DNA of 64,000 nucleotides from Bacilli bacterium (GCA_017438635.1 JAFRUZ010000002.1:1-64000), one strand, 5' to 3'; counted from the stretch's first letter, positions 16,899 to 26,209 are shown. Numbers and translations are program-made. Notes: generated by a model from the letters alone, not told the origin.

Positions 16899-19466
16899 CT
16901 ATTTTGCTTCATACCAATTGTTTCCATAATTGATATCAACTTTTAATGGCACTTTTAATTTACAAGCATTTTCCATTTTATTCTGTAATATTTCTTTTAC
17001 TTTGTCTAATTCATCTTTTGGACAATCTATTAATAATTCATCATGTACTTGAATTATTAGTTTAGCTTTTATTTTTTGTTTTTTAAATTCATTATATAAA
17101 TTAACCATAGCTATTTTTATTATATCTGCACTTGTTCCTTGTATCGGAGTATTAAGAGCCATTCTTTCTCCAGAAGATCTAACCATAAAGTTATTACTAG
17201 AAAGTTCATCAATTACTCTTTCTCTTCCAAATAATGTTTTTACATACCCGTTAGCATAAGCATCCTTTTTTAAAGATTCCATATAATCTTTTATACCAGG
17301 ATATGTCTCTAAATAGTTATCAATAAAATCTTTTGCTTCTTTTACATTTATTCCTAAATCTTCAGATAAACCAAAACTACTTATTCCGTATAATATTCCA
17401 AAATTTACAGCTTTAGCATTTCTTCTTAATCTTGGTGTTACTTTATCTTTTTCTATATGATATATATCCATAGCAGTTTTAGTATGAATATCCATATCAT
17501 TTTTAAAAGCCTCTATTAAATTTTCAGCATTTGACATATGTGCAAAAACTCTAAGTTCTATTTGTGAATAATCACTAGATATTATTACTGAATTAAAACT
17601 AGGTATAAAGGCTTTTCTAATCAATCTACCGTAGTCTTCTCTAATTGGTATATTTTGAAGATTTGGACTTGTTGAAGATAATCTACCTGTTCTCGTTAGT
17701 GTCTCATTAAAAATAGTATGAATCTTTCCATCTTCTTTTATAAAATCCATAAGTCCTACTATGTAATTAGAATATAGTTTTGTTAAAGTACGATATTCTA
17801 ATATTTTATCTACTATTTCATAATCTTTTAATTTATTTAAAATATCAACACTTGTAGAATAGCTTTTATCAGCCTTCACTTTTTTAGGATAAGGCATTCC
17901 TAAATCTTCGAAAAGAACTACTCCAAGTTGTTTTGGACTATTTATATTAAATTCATCATTATTAGCAAGAGTATGTATTTCTTTTTCTAAATCCTCTATT
18001 TTTTTATTTACTTCATCTTTCATTTTCAATAAATAATTTTTATCTACACTTACTCCTTCATATTCCATACTTGCTAAAACATAACAAAGTGGAAGATCTA
18101 TATCTTCATAAATAGATAAAAAATCTTTTTTTATTAACTCCTCGTAATACTTAGTTCTATTTTCAAAAATAAATTTAGTCTTTTTAACAATATTATCAGA
18201 AAACTCTTTTTTATCAATTTTATCTTTTTTCTTTAATAATTCTTCTGTTTCAATACTACTATAACCTGCAATACTCATTAAATAAGATATATCTTCTTTA
18301 ATAGGATAATTAAGTATATATGTTTCAATGTTTAAATCATCAGTTTTATTATCTAAAACAATACCATTTAACTTTAATAGTATTAATAACTTCTTTAAAT
18401 CATAAGTATAAAGATTTATATCTTTACCAAAACTTATATTTTTAATACTATCTTTTTCAAGATAATAACTTCCCTTTTTATTAACTATTCCAAGTCCTAT
18501 TATTTTATTATCGTGATAGTTACCCTCACACTCTATATAAATAGCACTATCAATATCTATATTTATACTATCTAGTACTTCATAATCTACTTCTTCTTTT
18601 TCTTCTTTAATATCTAACTTTTTTAGTAATGAAAAGAATTCATATTCTTTCATAAGAGGAATAAGTTTCGGAGTACTACCATTATACTTAATCTTATCTA
18701 AATCCTTATCAATAGGAACATCTCTATATATAGTAGCAAGTTCTTTTGAAAAAAAAGCATTATCTTTATCATTAAGTAATTTCTCTTTCATTTTTCCTTT
18801 TATTTCATCAATATGATCATATAAATTTTCAATAGTACCATAATCTTGTATAAGTTTTATAGCAGTTTTTTCTCCAATACCTTTTACTCCAGGGATATTA
18901 TCACTACTATCTCCCATAAGTCCTTTTAAATCAACCATTTGAAGAGGACTAAAACCATATGTTTCAACAAATGTTTTTTCATTCATTCTTATATAATCAT
19001 TTGTTTTTAATAATTTAACTTCATTATCAGATGATATAAGTTGTAATAAATCTTTATCACTACTTATAATAGTTGAAATAAAGTCATCTCTTTTATCTAC
19101 TTCTTTAGCAAAAGTACCTATGATGTCATCTGCTTCATAATTATCTATTTCAAAACATGGAATTCCCATTGCTTTAGCTATTTCTTTTGCTACTGGAAAT
19201 TGCATTTTAAGTTCATCTGGTGTTTCCCTTCTTCCATCTTTATAACCATCATATTTTTCATGACGAAAAGTCTTTCCTTTATCAAAAGCAATCATCATAT
19301 AAGAAGGATCTTCTTCAGATATTATTTTATTTAACATATTAATGAATCCATATAATCCATTAGTAGGAAATCCTTTTGAATTACGAAGAATTGGTCCACG
19401 ATAAGCAGTTGCATAATAACTCCTGAAAAGAAGATTATTTCCATCTACTAAGATAACTTTTTTCAT
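16899..19466 (-). CDS. polA: DNA polymerase I
   Basis: A repair and Okazaki-fragment-processing polymerase of 855 residues. Residues 1-290 form the 5'-3' nuclease (LVDGNNLLFRSYYA, GVKGIGEKTA). A degenerate 3'-5' exonuclease region follows without its acidic catalytic residues, as in Bacillus PolI, so it should lack proofreading. The polymerase domain has motif A SSDYSQIELRVFAH, motif B RRNAKAVNFGILYG and motif C QVHDELLID. The ATG at 19466 follows AGGTGAT. Promoter at 19484-19512. It is transcribed with mutM. Confidence 0.95.
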   Translation of the reverse strand: MKKVILVDGNNLLFRSYYATAYRGPILRNSKGFPTNGLYGFINMLNKIISEEDPSYMMIAFDKGKTFRHEKYDGYKDGRRETPDELKMQFPVAKEIAKAMGIPCFEIDNYEADDIIGTFAKEVDKRDDFISTIISSDKDLLQLISSDNEVKLLKTNDYIRMNEKTFVETYGFSPLQMVDLKGLMGDSSDNIPGVKGIGEKTAIKLIQDYGTIENLYDHIDEIKGKMKEKLLNDKDNAFFSKELATIYRDVPIDKDLDKIKYNGSTPKLIPLMKEYEFFSLLKKLDIKEEKEEVDYEVLDSINIDIDSAIYIECEGNYHDNKIIGLGIVNKKGSYYLEKDSIKNISFGKDINLYTYDLKKLLILLKLNGIVLDNKTDDLNIETYILNYPIKEDISYLMSIAGYSSIETEELLKKKDKIDKKEFSDNIVKKTKFIFENRTKYYEELIKKDFLSIYEDIDLPLCYVLASMEYEGVSVDKNYLLKMKDEVNKKIEDLEKEIHTLANNDEFNINSPKQLGVVLFEDLGMPYPKKVKADKSYSTSVDILNKLKDYEIVDKILEYRTLTKLYSNYIVGLMDFIKEDGKIHTIFNETLTRTGRLSSTSPNLQNIPIREDYGRLIRKAFIPSFNSVIISSDYSQIELRVFAHMSNAENLIEAFKNDMDIHTKTAMDIYHIEKDKVTPRLRRNAKAVNFGILYGISSFGLSEDLGINVKEAKDFIDNYLETYPGIKDYMESLKKDAYANGYVKTLFGRERVIDELSSNNFMVRSSGERMALNTPIQGTSADIIKIAMVNLYNEFKKQKIKAKLIIQVHDELLIDCPKDELDKVKEILQNKMENACKLKVPLKVDINYGNNWYEAK

Positions 19467-19483
19467 ATATATCACCTAAAATT

Positions 19484-19512
19484 ATTATAAAATATATTAC
19501 AAAAAAAGTAAA
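19484..19512 (-). promoter_or_regulatory. Promoter of polA-mutM
   Basis: TTTACT (19507-19512), 17 bases, TATAAT (19484-19489). It is back to back with the plus-strand small RNA promoter. Confidence 0.7.
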
Positions 19513-19518
19513 AAGATA

Positions 19519-19546
19519 TTGAATTATTTTAAAAATATGTTATTAT
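19519..19546 (+). promoter_or_regulatory. Promoter of the plus-strand small RNA
   Basis: TTGAAT (19519-19524), 16 bases, TATTAT (19541-19546). The TTGTGAA/TTCACAA inverted repeat just downstream (19551-19568) could be an operator or a 5' hairpin. Confidence 0.6.
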
Positions 19547-19552
19547 GTAATT

Positions 19553-19646
19553 GTGAAGAATTTCACAAAAAAGGAATGCTAAATTTTCGTATGTTAGGCA
19601 TTACCTCTAGGGTTATGCACCAACTAACTAGTTAGGTGCTTTTTTT
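19553..19646 (+). ncRNA. Candidate structured small RNA, three hairpins and terminator
   Basis: This non-coding plus-strand transcript lies in a region of minus-strand genes. Hairpin 1 is TTGTGAA/TTCACAA, partly upstream of the predicted start. Hairpin 2 pairs AATGCTAA (19575) with TTAGGCATT (19594), with one bulged G. The terminator pairs GCAC..CTAAC with GTTAG..GTGC (19617-19639) before seven T. An alternative helix GCATTACC/GGTTATGC (19598, 19611) excludes both hairpin 2 and the terminator, the arrangement seen in switches. No plus-strand gene follows; readthrough would run antisense into the ABC exporter gene. No known family recognised. Confidence 0.6.
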
Positions 19647-19719
19647 ATTGTTTTTAAATTTATTTATATATATCTAGAAATATATTCAAATTTAAAAGTA
19701 TAACTTATGCAAAACATAG

Positions 19720-19745
19720 AAAAAGAATAAAGTAAAAACTTTATT
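19720..19745 (-). terminator. Terminator after the ABC exporter
   Basis: AATAAAGT and ACTTTATT form an eight-base stem overlapping the stop codon, with T-rich sequence after it on the minus strand. Confidence 0.6.
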
Positions 19746-21516
19746 CTAATGTTTCAAACTGTGAATTATATAGCTCTGCATAGAAACCTTTTTTCTTTAG
19801 AAGTTCTTCATGATTTCCTTGTTCTACTATATTTCCTTCCTTCATTACAAGTATTAAATCAGCATTTTTTATAGTAGATAATCTATGAGCAATTATAAAA
19901 CTAGTTCTACCTTTTGTTAATTTATCCATTGCTTTTTGCACTAATTCTTCAGTTCTAGTATCTACACTACTTGTTGCTTCATCAAGTATTAAGAATGGCT
20001 TATCTGACAAATAAGCTCTTGCTATAGTAAGTAATTGTTTTTGACCAGAAGATAACGATTCAGTTTCATTTAATTCTGTATTATATCCTTTAGAAAGTGT
20101 TTTTATAAAATGGTCTAACCCCACTGCTTTACAGGCTTTTTCTACATCACTATCGCTTATTTTTTTATTGTTATATTTTACATTGTCATTAATAGTTCCT
20201 GTAAATACCCAAGTATCTTGAAGAACCATAGTAAATAAATCATGTATATTTTCTCTAGATAATTCTTTTATTGATATGCCATCTATTAATATATCTCCAT
20301 CTTTTATATCATAAAATTTCATAAGTAGATTTACCATTGTCGTTTTACCAGCTCCAGTAGGTCCAACAATAGCTATTTTTGAACCTGCTTTAGCATAAGC
20401 AGAGAATTTCTTGATAACTAATTTATCATCATCATATCCAAATGATATATTATTAAACTCAATATCACCTTTTATTTTATCTTTATTTAAAACTTTCTTA
20501 ACATCCTCTTTACTCATTTCTTCTTCTCCAAGGAAAGCAAATACTCTTCCTGAAGCTGCTGCAGCACTTTGTAATGTCGAAAATACCTGTGCTATTTGAC
20601 TAAGTGGATTACTAAATAATCTAATATAAATCATAAATGCTACGATTACTCCGAATGTTATATTACCATTTATAACTAATATTGACCCTACAACGCATAC
20701 TGCCACATAACCAAAGTTACCTATAAATCCCATAAGAGGTGGCATAAGTCCAGATAAAAATTGACTTTTTCTATTACTTACATATAGTTTTTCATTTATA
20801 GAGTCAAACTTATTACTAGCGTCATCCATTGCATTATATAACTTAACTACTGTTTGACCAGCATATATTTCTTCAATATGTCCATTTAAATTACCAAGTT
20901 GTTCTTGTTGTTCATTAAAATACTTTTGTGATTTACTTAGAATTAATCCCATAAAAGCAAACCCTATTAAACTAGATAGTATTGCAGTAATAGCCATTAT
21001 ATAATTAGTTTTAAACATCATAAATAGTGACCCTATGAATAATGTTGAACTTGTTACTAAAGTAGTAATGGTTTGATTTAATGTCATAGCAATTGTATCT
21101 ACATCATTAGTTACCCTAGATAAAACATCTCCGAAAGCAGTTTTATCGAAATATCTAAGTGGTAATCTATTTATTTTTTCCCCTATTTCACTTCTTAATC
21201 CTTTAGCGCATCTATTAGTTACAGTAGACATAATAAATCCTTGAATATATCCAAATACTGCCCCAATAACATATATAATTATTAAAAATATACCTATGCT
21301 CTTAACTTTATTTAAATCTATTCCTGTCATTATTCCTTCAGTTATTGTATCAGTCATATCTTTTAATTTATCAGGTCCAATTATTGAAATAACTGAACAT
21401 ATAAACGCTAGTATTACTGCAGGTATTATCAAATATAAATACTTTTTAATATAATTAAATAATTTTGAAATATTCTCTTTAAAATTAATATCTTTTTCTA
21501 TTGTTCTATTATGCAT
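19741..21516 (-). CDS. Heterodimeric ABC exporter subunit, catalytically intact half (BmrD/LmrD-like)
   Basis: A fused permease and ATPase of the multidrug/lipid exporter type. Six membrane helices occupy about residues 20-310. The nucleotide-binding domain has Walker A GPTGAGKTT, signature SLSSGQKQ and Walker B ILDEATSSVD with the catalytic Glu. The start at 21516 lies eight bases inside the end of the partner gene, with AGGAGG before it, so expression is tightly coupled. Paired with a degenerate partner it should form a BmrCD-type exporter with one active ATP site. Substrate unknown. Confidence 0.88.
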   Translation of the reverse strand: MHNRTIEKDINFKENISKLFNYIKKYLYLIIPAVILAFICSVISIIGPDKLKDMTDTITEGIMTGIDLNKVKSIGIFLIIIYVIGAVFGYIQGFIMSTVTNRCAKGLRSEIGEKINRLPLRYFDKTAFGDVLSRVTNDVDTIAMTLNQTITTLVTSSTLFIGSLFMMFKTNYIMAITAILSSLIGFAFMGLILSKSQKYFNEQQEQLGNLNGHIEEIYAGQTVVKLYNAMDDASNKFDSINEKLYVSNRKSQFLSGLMPPLMGFIGNFGYVAVCVVGSILVINGNITFGVIVAFMIYIRLFSNPLSQIAQVFSTLQSAAAASGRVFAFLGEEEMSKEDVKKVLNKDKIKGDIEFNNISFGYDDDKLVIKKFSAYAKAGSKIAIVGPTGAGKTTMVNLLMKFYDIKDGDILIDGISIKELSRENIHDLFTMVLQDTWVFTGTINDNVKYNNKKISDSDVEKACKAVGLDHFIKTLSKGYNTELNETESLSSGQKQLLTIARAYLSDKPFLILDEATSSVDTRTEELVQKAMDKLTKGRTSFIIAHRLSTIKNADLILVMKEGNIVEQGNHEELLKKKGFYAELYNSQFETLE

Positions 21517-23266
21517 TTTTAAGTTCCTCCTCTCCAAGTTGAGAAAGAGCAATTTCCTTATAAACTGAACAATTCTTTAATAGTTTGTCATGAGTTCCAG
21601 AACCTACTATCTCACCATCTTCAATTACAAATATTTGATCAGCGTCTTTTATAGTACCTATACGAGAAGCAACTATTACTACCGTTGCATCCTTTGTATA
21701 TTTATTTAATTCTTTTCTAAGAGCAAAATCTGTTTTGTAATCAAGTGCACTAAAAGAGTCATCAAATATATATATTTCGGGATCTCTAGCAATAGCTCTT
21801 GCAATAGATAATCTTTGTTTTTGACCTCCACTTACATTTGTACCTGATTCCGCAAGTGAATAAGAATATGTACCTGGAAGCTTACTTACAAATTCTTCTG
21901 CCTGTGCTACTTCTATTGCTTTTTTTATGTTTTTTTCTGATATCTTTTTATTATTCTTTTTACCAAAACCTACATTCTCTTTTATTGTCCCTTTAAACGT
22001 AACTGCTTTTTGAGAAATATATCCAATCTTATCATTAAGACTTTCTTCTTTGTATTCTTTTACATTTATTCCATCTACTAGTACTTCACCACTTGTTACA
22101 TCATAAAGTCTCGGTATTAGATTAACAACAGTGCTTTTTCCACTTCCTGTCCTTCCTATAAATGCTATTGTTTCTCCTTTTTTTGCTTTGAAATCTATAT
22201 CTTTTAAAACATAATCTTCAGCATCGGGATATTTAAATGAAACATTTTTAAACTCTATTGTACCTACTTCAGTACCCATTTCTTTAGTACCTTCTACAAT
22301 AGAACTCTTTGTTTCTAAAACTTCATTTATTCTCCTTGCTGCAACACTAGCACGTGGATATAGTATAAATATCATTGTAAGCATTGTAAATGACATTACT
22401 ACTTGCATTGCATAAGCAGAAAACACTACCATATCACTAAATAGATTTATTTTATCAAGCATATCTGCTTTGTTAATTAAATATGCTCCGATGAAATATA
22501 TTGATAAAGATAAACCCGACATTATTAAAGTCATAACTGGACTCATAATAGCCATTATTCTAGATGTAAATAAATGAGCACTTGTAAGTTCATTATTAGC
22601 ATCATCAAATCTATCCATTTGATACTTTTCAGCATTATAAGCTCTCACTACACGTATTCCTGTTAAGTTTTCACGAGTAATTCTATTTAAATTATCAGTA
22701 AGCCATTGTATCTTTTTAAATTTTGGAAAGGCTATTAAAATAAGTATTAAAATCATAATAGTTAAAACTACTAATGCCACTCCTGTAGCAAGAGTCCATT
22801 CATAACTTTTACCCGCAATTTTAGTCATAGCCCATATACCCATTATTGGAGCTCTTATTATTACTTGAAGCCCCATAGATATTAGAGTCCCTACTTGCGT
22901 AACATCGTTAGTAGTTCTAGTAATTAAACTACTAGTAGAAAAGTTCTTTATTTCTTCCATACCAAACTTTTGAGCACTATTAAAAACATCTTTTCTAAGT
23001 CTATAAGCAAATGATGCTGCAATATAAGCTGCAAAATAACCTACTATAATTGATGTTATTAAACTAGCAAAAGCGCACAAAATCATATACAACCCTGGAG
23101 TTAAAACGTCTTTTGTAGTTGTTCCCTTAGTTTGTATAAGTTTAGTAATCTCATTCATATAATCAGGTATTTTTAATTCAAGCCATACTTGAGTTGCTAC
23201 AAAACCTATACTAAATATAATAAATATTATTTGTTTTAACGTTAATTTTTTTACTAATTTAAACAT
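21509..23266 (-). CDS. Heterodimeric ABC exporter subunit, degenerate half (BmrC/LmrC-like)
   Basis: A permease-ATPase fusion of 585 residues, first gene of the exporter pair. Six membrane helices are followed by Walker A GRTGSGKST, signature NVSGGQKQR and Walker B IYIFDDSFSALD. Asp replaces the catalytic Glu after Walker B, the hallmark of the non-hydrolysing site in asymmetric exporters. Its promoter is at 23294-23322 and GGGAGGTAAGT precedes the ATG. The substrate could be a drug, lipid or peptide. Confidence 0.88.
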   Translation of the reverse strand: MFKLVKKLTLKQIIFIIFSIGFVATQVWLELKIPDYMNEITKLIQTKGTTTKDVLTPGLYMILCAFASLITSIIVGYFAAYIAASFAYRLRKDVFNSAQKFGMEEIKNFSTSSLITRTTNDVTQVGTLISMGLQVIIRAPIMGIWAMTKIAGKSYEWTLATGVALVVLTIMILILILIAFPKFKKIQWLTDNLNRITRENLTGIRVVRAYNAEKYQMDRFDDANNELTSAHLFTSRIMAIMSPVMTLIMSGLSLSIYFIGAYLINKADMLDKINLFSDMVVFSAYAMQVVMSFTMLTMIFILYPRASVAARRINEVLETKSSIVEGTKEMGTEVGTIEFKNVSFKYPDAEDYVLKDIDFKAKKGETIAFIGRTGSGKSTVVNLIPRLYDVTSGEVLVDGINVKEYKEESLNDKIGYISQKAVTFKGTIKENVGFGKKNNKKISEKNIKKAIEVAQAEEFVSKLPGTYSYSLAESGTNVSGGQKQRLSIARAIARDPEIYIFDDSFSALDYKTDFALRKELNKYTKDATVVIVASRIGTIKDADQIFVIEDGEIVGSGTHDKLLKNCSVYKEIALSQLGEEELKNA

Positions 23267-23293
23267 ACTTACCTCCCATCATCAGTCTTTATA

Positions 23294-23322
23294 ATTATAT
23301 GATAAAAACAAAAAAACAGCAA
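23294..23322 (-). promoter_or_regulatory. Promoter of the ABC exporter operon
   Basis: TTGCTG (23317-23322), 17 bases, TATAAT (23294-23299). Confidence 0.65.
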
Positions 23323-23331
23323 TGATTTAAT

Positions 23332-23359
23332 AAAAAAAAACCTTATACAAGATAAGGTT
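23332..23359 (-). terminator. Terminator of the zinc-ribbon gene cluster
   Basis: AACCTTAT and ATAAGGTT pair around five bases, followed by nine T on the minus strand. Confidence 0.85.
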
Positions 23360-23822
23360 AATGCTTAATTATAAGTAGAAGTCTAAGAACCCAAACTATA
23401 ATCAAGCCCACTATTTGAATAAGACATATAATTCTAGTTAATATTGGAAATATCCCTTTTTTATTATTACTATTTTCTGACAAAAGAAAGAACAAAATTG
23501 CAAGTCCTATTTTCAGAACAAGTATTTTAAGAAACAACCAACTTGATAAAGCTAGAACAAACACAATTACATCCATTGCCTCTACTTTTTTTGGTTTAAC
23601 ACTATCAGTAACTTTAACCTCATTTATAGGTTGTTGATCAACATTTTCTTGAGGCGTATAAAGATCATTAACATTATTTTGAATAATATCTTCAGTATTT
23701 TGTTAAAGCTGATTGACATCTGGATTTGATACTGCAGGATTAGTAACTAAACTTGCTCCGCACGCACCACATACTGTAGCTCCTTCTTGATTTAATCCAC
23801 CACAATTTTGACAACTTATCAC
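23358..23822 (-). pseudogene. Zinc-ribbon membrane protein, interrupted by an in-frame TAA
   Basis: Read from the GTG at 23822 (GGAGG seven bases upstream), the frame opens with a zinc ribbon, CQNCGG..CGACGAS. It runs 39 codons, meets TAA at 23703-23705, then continues without further stops to 23358. The second part holds the same Asn/Gln-rich linker style and C-terminal membrane helices as the next gene upstream (FFLLSENSNNKKG here, FFYIAESSNRKNS there). A single C-to-T change in a Gln codon, or one base change in a Leu codon, would explain the stop. The 72-codon remainder (23358-23576, ATG) might still be made, but no ribosome-binding site is evident. A sequencing error is possible. Confidence 0.75.
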
Positions 23823-23849
23823 ATTATTACCTCCACTACTTTTTATAAA

Positions 23850-24299
23850 TTAAAACTTAAAATATTTAAAGAATTCATTCATTATTTCTGAAGATGTAGT
23901 AAGTCTAAGTAACAAAGCAATTACAATACCAAGTATTTGTAGTGCAGTTACAATTCTAACTAAAACCAAGAAAGCTGAATTTTTACGATTACTACTCTCA
24001 GCAATATAAAAGAAAACAAATGCTATTACTAGTTTGATTAAACGATTAGGAATAAATATATAACTACATACTGAAGCTACAAACATTATAATATGCCAAG
24101 GACTAATAAAGGCATATTTATTCTTAACTTTATTAGCATCTGTAGGACTAGCAAAATCTCTATCATATAAAATGACTCCACTATCTTTCTTTTCATTTTT
24201 TGAAACATTGCCAGGCACATTTTCCAAATTAGTGCCACAAGCGCCACAGACTGTAGTTCCTATTGGACTAAGTCCCCCACATTTTGGACAATTAAACAT
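23850..24299 (-). CDS. Zinc-ribbon membrane protein
   Basis: About 149 residues. An N-terminal zinc ribbon (CPKCGG..CGACG) is followed by a charged linker of some 50 residues and three hydrophobic segments (about 60-80, 85-105, 115-140). It is the intact paralogue of the interrupted gene downstream and shares the ribbon with the larger gene upstream. Function unknown; such proteins are commonly small membrane sensors or assembly factors. GGTGAG..GATAAT precedes the ATG at 24299; an in-frame GTG at 24311 is the alternative start. It is in one operon with 24327-25343, 27 bases apart. Confidence 0.7.
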   Translation of the reverse strand: MFNCPKCGGLSPIGTTVCGACGTNLENVPGNVSKNEKKDSGVILYDRDFASPTDANKVKNKYAFISPWHIIMFVASVCSYIFIPNRLIKLVIAFVFFYIAESSNRKNSAFLVLVRIVTALQILGIVIALLLRLTTSSEIMNEFFKYFKF

Positions 24300-24326
24300 A
24301 TTATCACTCACCTTTTTTATTAATCA

Positions 24327-25343
24327 TTAACAAGCATCTGGAGCAGTTCCTATTAAAACTGATTCAGAAGATAAAGTTATTTCACTCGTATAACCAAAAC
24401 CATTTTTTCCTTCATCTATTAAGCATACTTTATATACGTAAGAACCATCCATAGTTTTTATTGCTTGCACTTTAGCGTCACTATAACTATTACCAAATGG
24501 ACTACTTAATAACTTTGTCTCTAACATATCATTTAACTCTTCCATAGTATAAACTTTAACATTGTCTTTCACTTCATTTACAAGAATATCTGATCTAGCC
24601 ACTTCAATTAATGTTCCCGCTTCTAAAACCATTGCTTCTTTCTTTTGCTCATCAGTATTTTCTCCCCAAATAGAGGAATATAATAAGAAAGCTAGAACAG
24701 GTAAACCTACAGAAAGAATAACCAAAACTATAATAGGTAAAACTGTCGTACCACCCTTCTTTGAACATATTGCCATAAGTTGTTCTTGAGAAAGATTAGC
24801 ATTTTTACTCTTTATAATAGCAACTTTATTATTAACATTCTTTAAATATAAATCTTTAAATTTTATAGCTACAAAGATATTAAATGCAAGTGAAACTAAG
24901 AAAGATCCTGCTGCTGCAATAGTAGGCTGAACTAATAAACCAACTAAAGCACTAACAACAATATTCATACCAAACCATATTAGTAATAATTTATACATTT
25001 TTCTATACCAAACATATATCCATCCGAAAAGAAATGCCCATATAGAAAACCCACTAGTTTTTATCTTATCTACATTCTTTTTAATATATGCGTTTACTAA
25101 TACATCATCAACATTATTTAAATCTAAACCTGTTACCTCAGGATTAATATTAGGATCATAAATTGGTTCTTGTGCAAACTCTCCCATATCTTGATTATCA
25201 TAAACTTGTTCTACAAAAACTTCAGGTTGAGGCATAGTATTTGTATTTTGTTCAACAGGATTATTTATTAAACTAGCACCACAAAAACTACAGTTAGGAT
25301 TCCCATAACCATTTAATCCACCACAGTTTGGACAATTTATCAT
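24327..25343 (-). CDS. Zinc-ribbon membrane protein with DUF2628-like core
   Basis: 338 residues. An N-terminal zinc ribbon (CPNCGG..CSFCGAS) and an Asn/Pro/Glu-rich linker lead to a membrane block. That block begins IWAFLFGWIYVWYRKMYK, typical of DUF2628-type integral membrane proteins. A further helix around residue 200 is followed by an extracytoplasmic C-terminal domain of about 115 residues that ends in a Cys. Function unknown. It is the first gene of a three-gene zinc-ribbon operon with AAGGAGTG before the ATG and an extended -10 promoter about 85 bases upstream. Confidence 0.72.
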   Translation of the reverse strand: MINCPNCGGLNGYGNPNCSFCGASLINNPVEQNTNTMPQPEVFVEQVYDNQDMGEFAQEPIYDPNINPEVTGLDLNNVDDVLVNAYIKKNVDKIKTSGFSIWAFLFGWIYVWYRKMYKLLLIWFGMNIVVSALVGLLVQPTIAAAGSFLVSLAFNIFVAIKFKDLYLKNVNNKVAIIKSKNANLSQEQLMAICSKKGGTTVLPIIVLVILSVGLPVLAFLLYSSIWGENTDEQKKEAMVLEAGTLIEVARSDILVNEVKDNVKVYTMEELNDMLETKLLSSPFGNSYSDAKVQAIKTMDGSYVYKVCLIDEGKNGFGYTSEITLSSESVLIGTAPDAC

Positions 25344-25425
25344 AGACCCACTCCTTTTCTATATAAATATATAGCATAAAAAGTTCATATATCTCATCAC
25401 AAAACAACCCACCGATTATAAATAA

Positions 25426-25453
25426 ATTATATCACAAAAATAGTAAAACACAA
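25426..25453 (-). promoter_or_regulatory. Promoter of the zinc-ribbon operon
   Basis: TTGTGT (25448-25453), 16 bases, extended -10 TGATATAAT (hexamer 25426-25431). The leader is about 75 bases with no clear structure. Confidence 0.6.
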
Positions 25454-25479
25454 AAAAAACTTAAGATAAATCTTAAGTT
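25452..25479 (-). terminator. Terminator after the 177-codon gene
   Basis: AACTTAAGA and TCTTAAGTT form a nine-base stem, followed by T8 on the minus strand. Confidence 0.85.
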
Positions 25480-26011
25480 ATTTTCTTATTCTACTTTTAC
25501 TTTCAAAATCATACATTTTACAACCAAATAAATCTTCATATTCTTCTTCAGTAATTATATTAAAAACATAACTATGAATATCGTTAAGATCTCCAAATAT
25601 CTTATCTAATTCTGAAAAAGTAACAGTTTTTTTATTACGTAAATAAGTAATAACTTTGCTATATAATGGAGCAACATATCTACGATATTGACTATCGTGT
25701 CTATTATCAGACTCATATCTAGAAAACAAATCACTTAAACGTATGATATCAGTTACTTTATGATATCTTTCCTCTCTAGTTAATTCATCTTTAGAATTTA
25801 AAACATAACCTTCTTCATCTATACCTAATAATTGATCAGTTTCAATATTTCTATACATTTCTAAAGACATATTATCAAGATTTAAGAAATATTTAGTTTT
25901 TTCTAAAAGAACATGGTCTTCCCATAATTGATACTCTTCTAAATACTCACTATATTCATCTTTTGCTTCCATTCCAATATAAAGATCATTAATATTAATT
26001 CTTTTATGCAT
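25478..26011 (-). CDS. Hypothetical protein, 177 residues
   Basis: I do not recognise it. The product is soluble, highly charged and rich in Tyr, Asp, Glu and Leu, with no signal peptide or membrane segment. Predicted mostly helical. It contains a stretch resembling a short winged-helix core (RNKKTVTFSELDKIFGDLND). GAGGG precedes the ATG. It sits between the zinc-ribbon cluster and two tiny sporulation-type genes, separated from both by terminators, so it is probably a single-gene transcript. Confidence 0.6.
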   Translation of the reverse strand: MHKRININDLYIGMEAKDEYSEYLEEYQLWEDHVLLEKTKYFLNLDNMSLEMYRNIETDQLLGIDEEGYVLNSKDELTREERYHKVTDIIRLSDLFSRYESDNRHDSQYRRYVAPLYSKVITYLRNKKTVTFSELDKIFGDLNDIHSYVFNIITEEEYEDLFGCKMYDFESKSRIRK

Positions 26012-26049
26012 ATACTATCCCTCACAAGTACAATATAATAACACTTTTA

Positions 26050-26082
26050 TAAAAAAAAATAAAGAGGAATTCCCTCTTTATT
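26050..26082 (-). terminator. Terminator after the tiny sporulation-type genes
   Basis: AATAAAGAGG and CCTCTTTATT form a ten-base stem overlapping the stop of the 38-codon gene, followed by T9. Confidence 0.88.
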
Positions 26083-26197
26083 AACATCCTCTCAATGAAC
26101 TTAAAACAATCACTAATAATATATATAAAACTATTGATATTAAAAGTCCAGAAGATGTATTAGGTCTAACTTCTTCATGACATGTATTATTATTCAT
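26081..26197 (-). CDS. Tiny single-helix membrane protein (YjcZ-like, 38 residues)
   Basis: A short gene that ordinary length cut-offs miss. The product has a hydrophilic N terminus (MNNNTCHEEVRPNTSSG) and one hydrophobic helix containing LYILLVIVLSS, and ends in Cys. AAGGGGGTG lies before the ATG and a terminator overlaps the stop. It follows the YjcZ-type gene by 12 bases and shares its transcript. The helix resembles those of small sporulation membrane proteins, but the match is weaker than for its neighbour. Confidence 0.6.
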   Translation of the reverse strand: MNNNTCHEEVRPNTSSGLLISIVLYILLVIVLSSLRGC

Positions 26198-26209
26198 TAC
26201 TACACCCCC

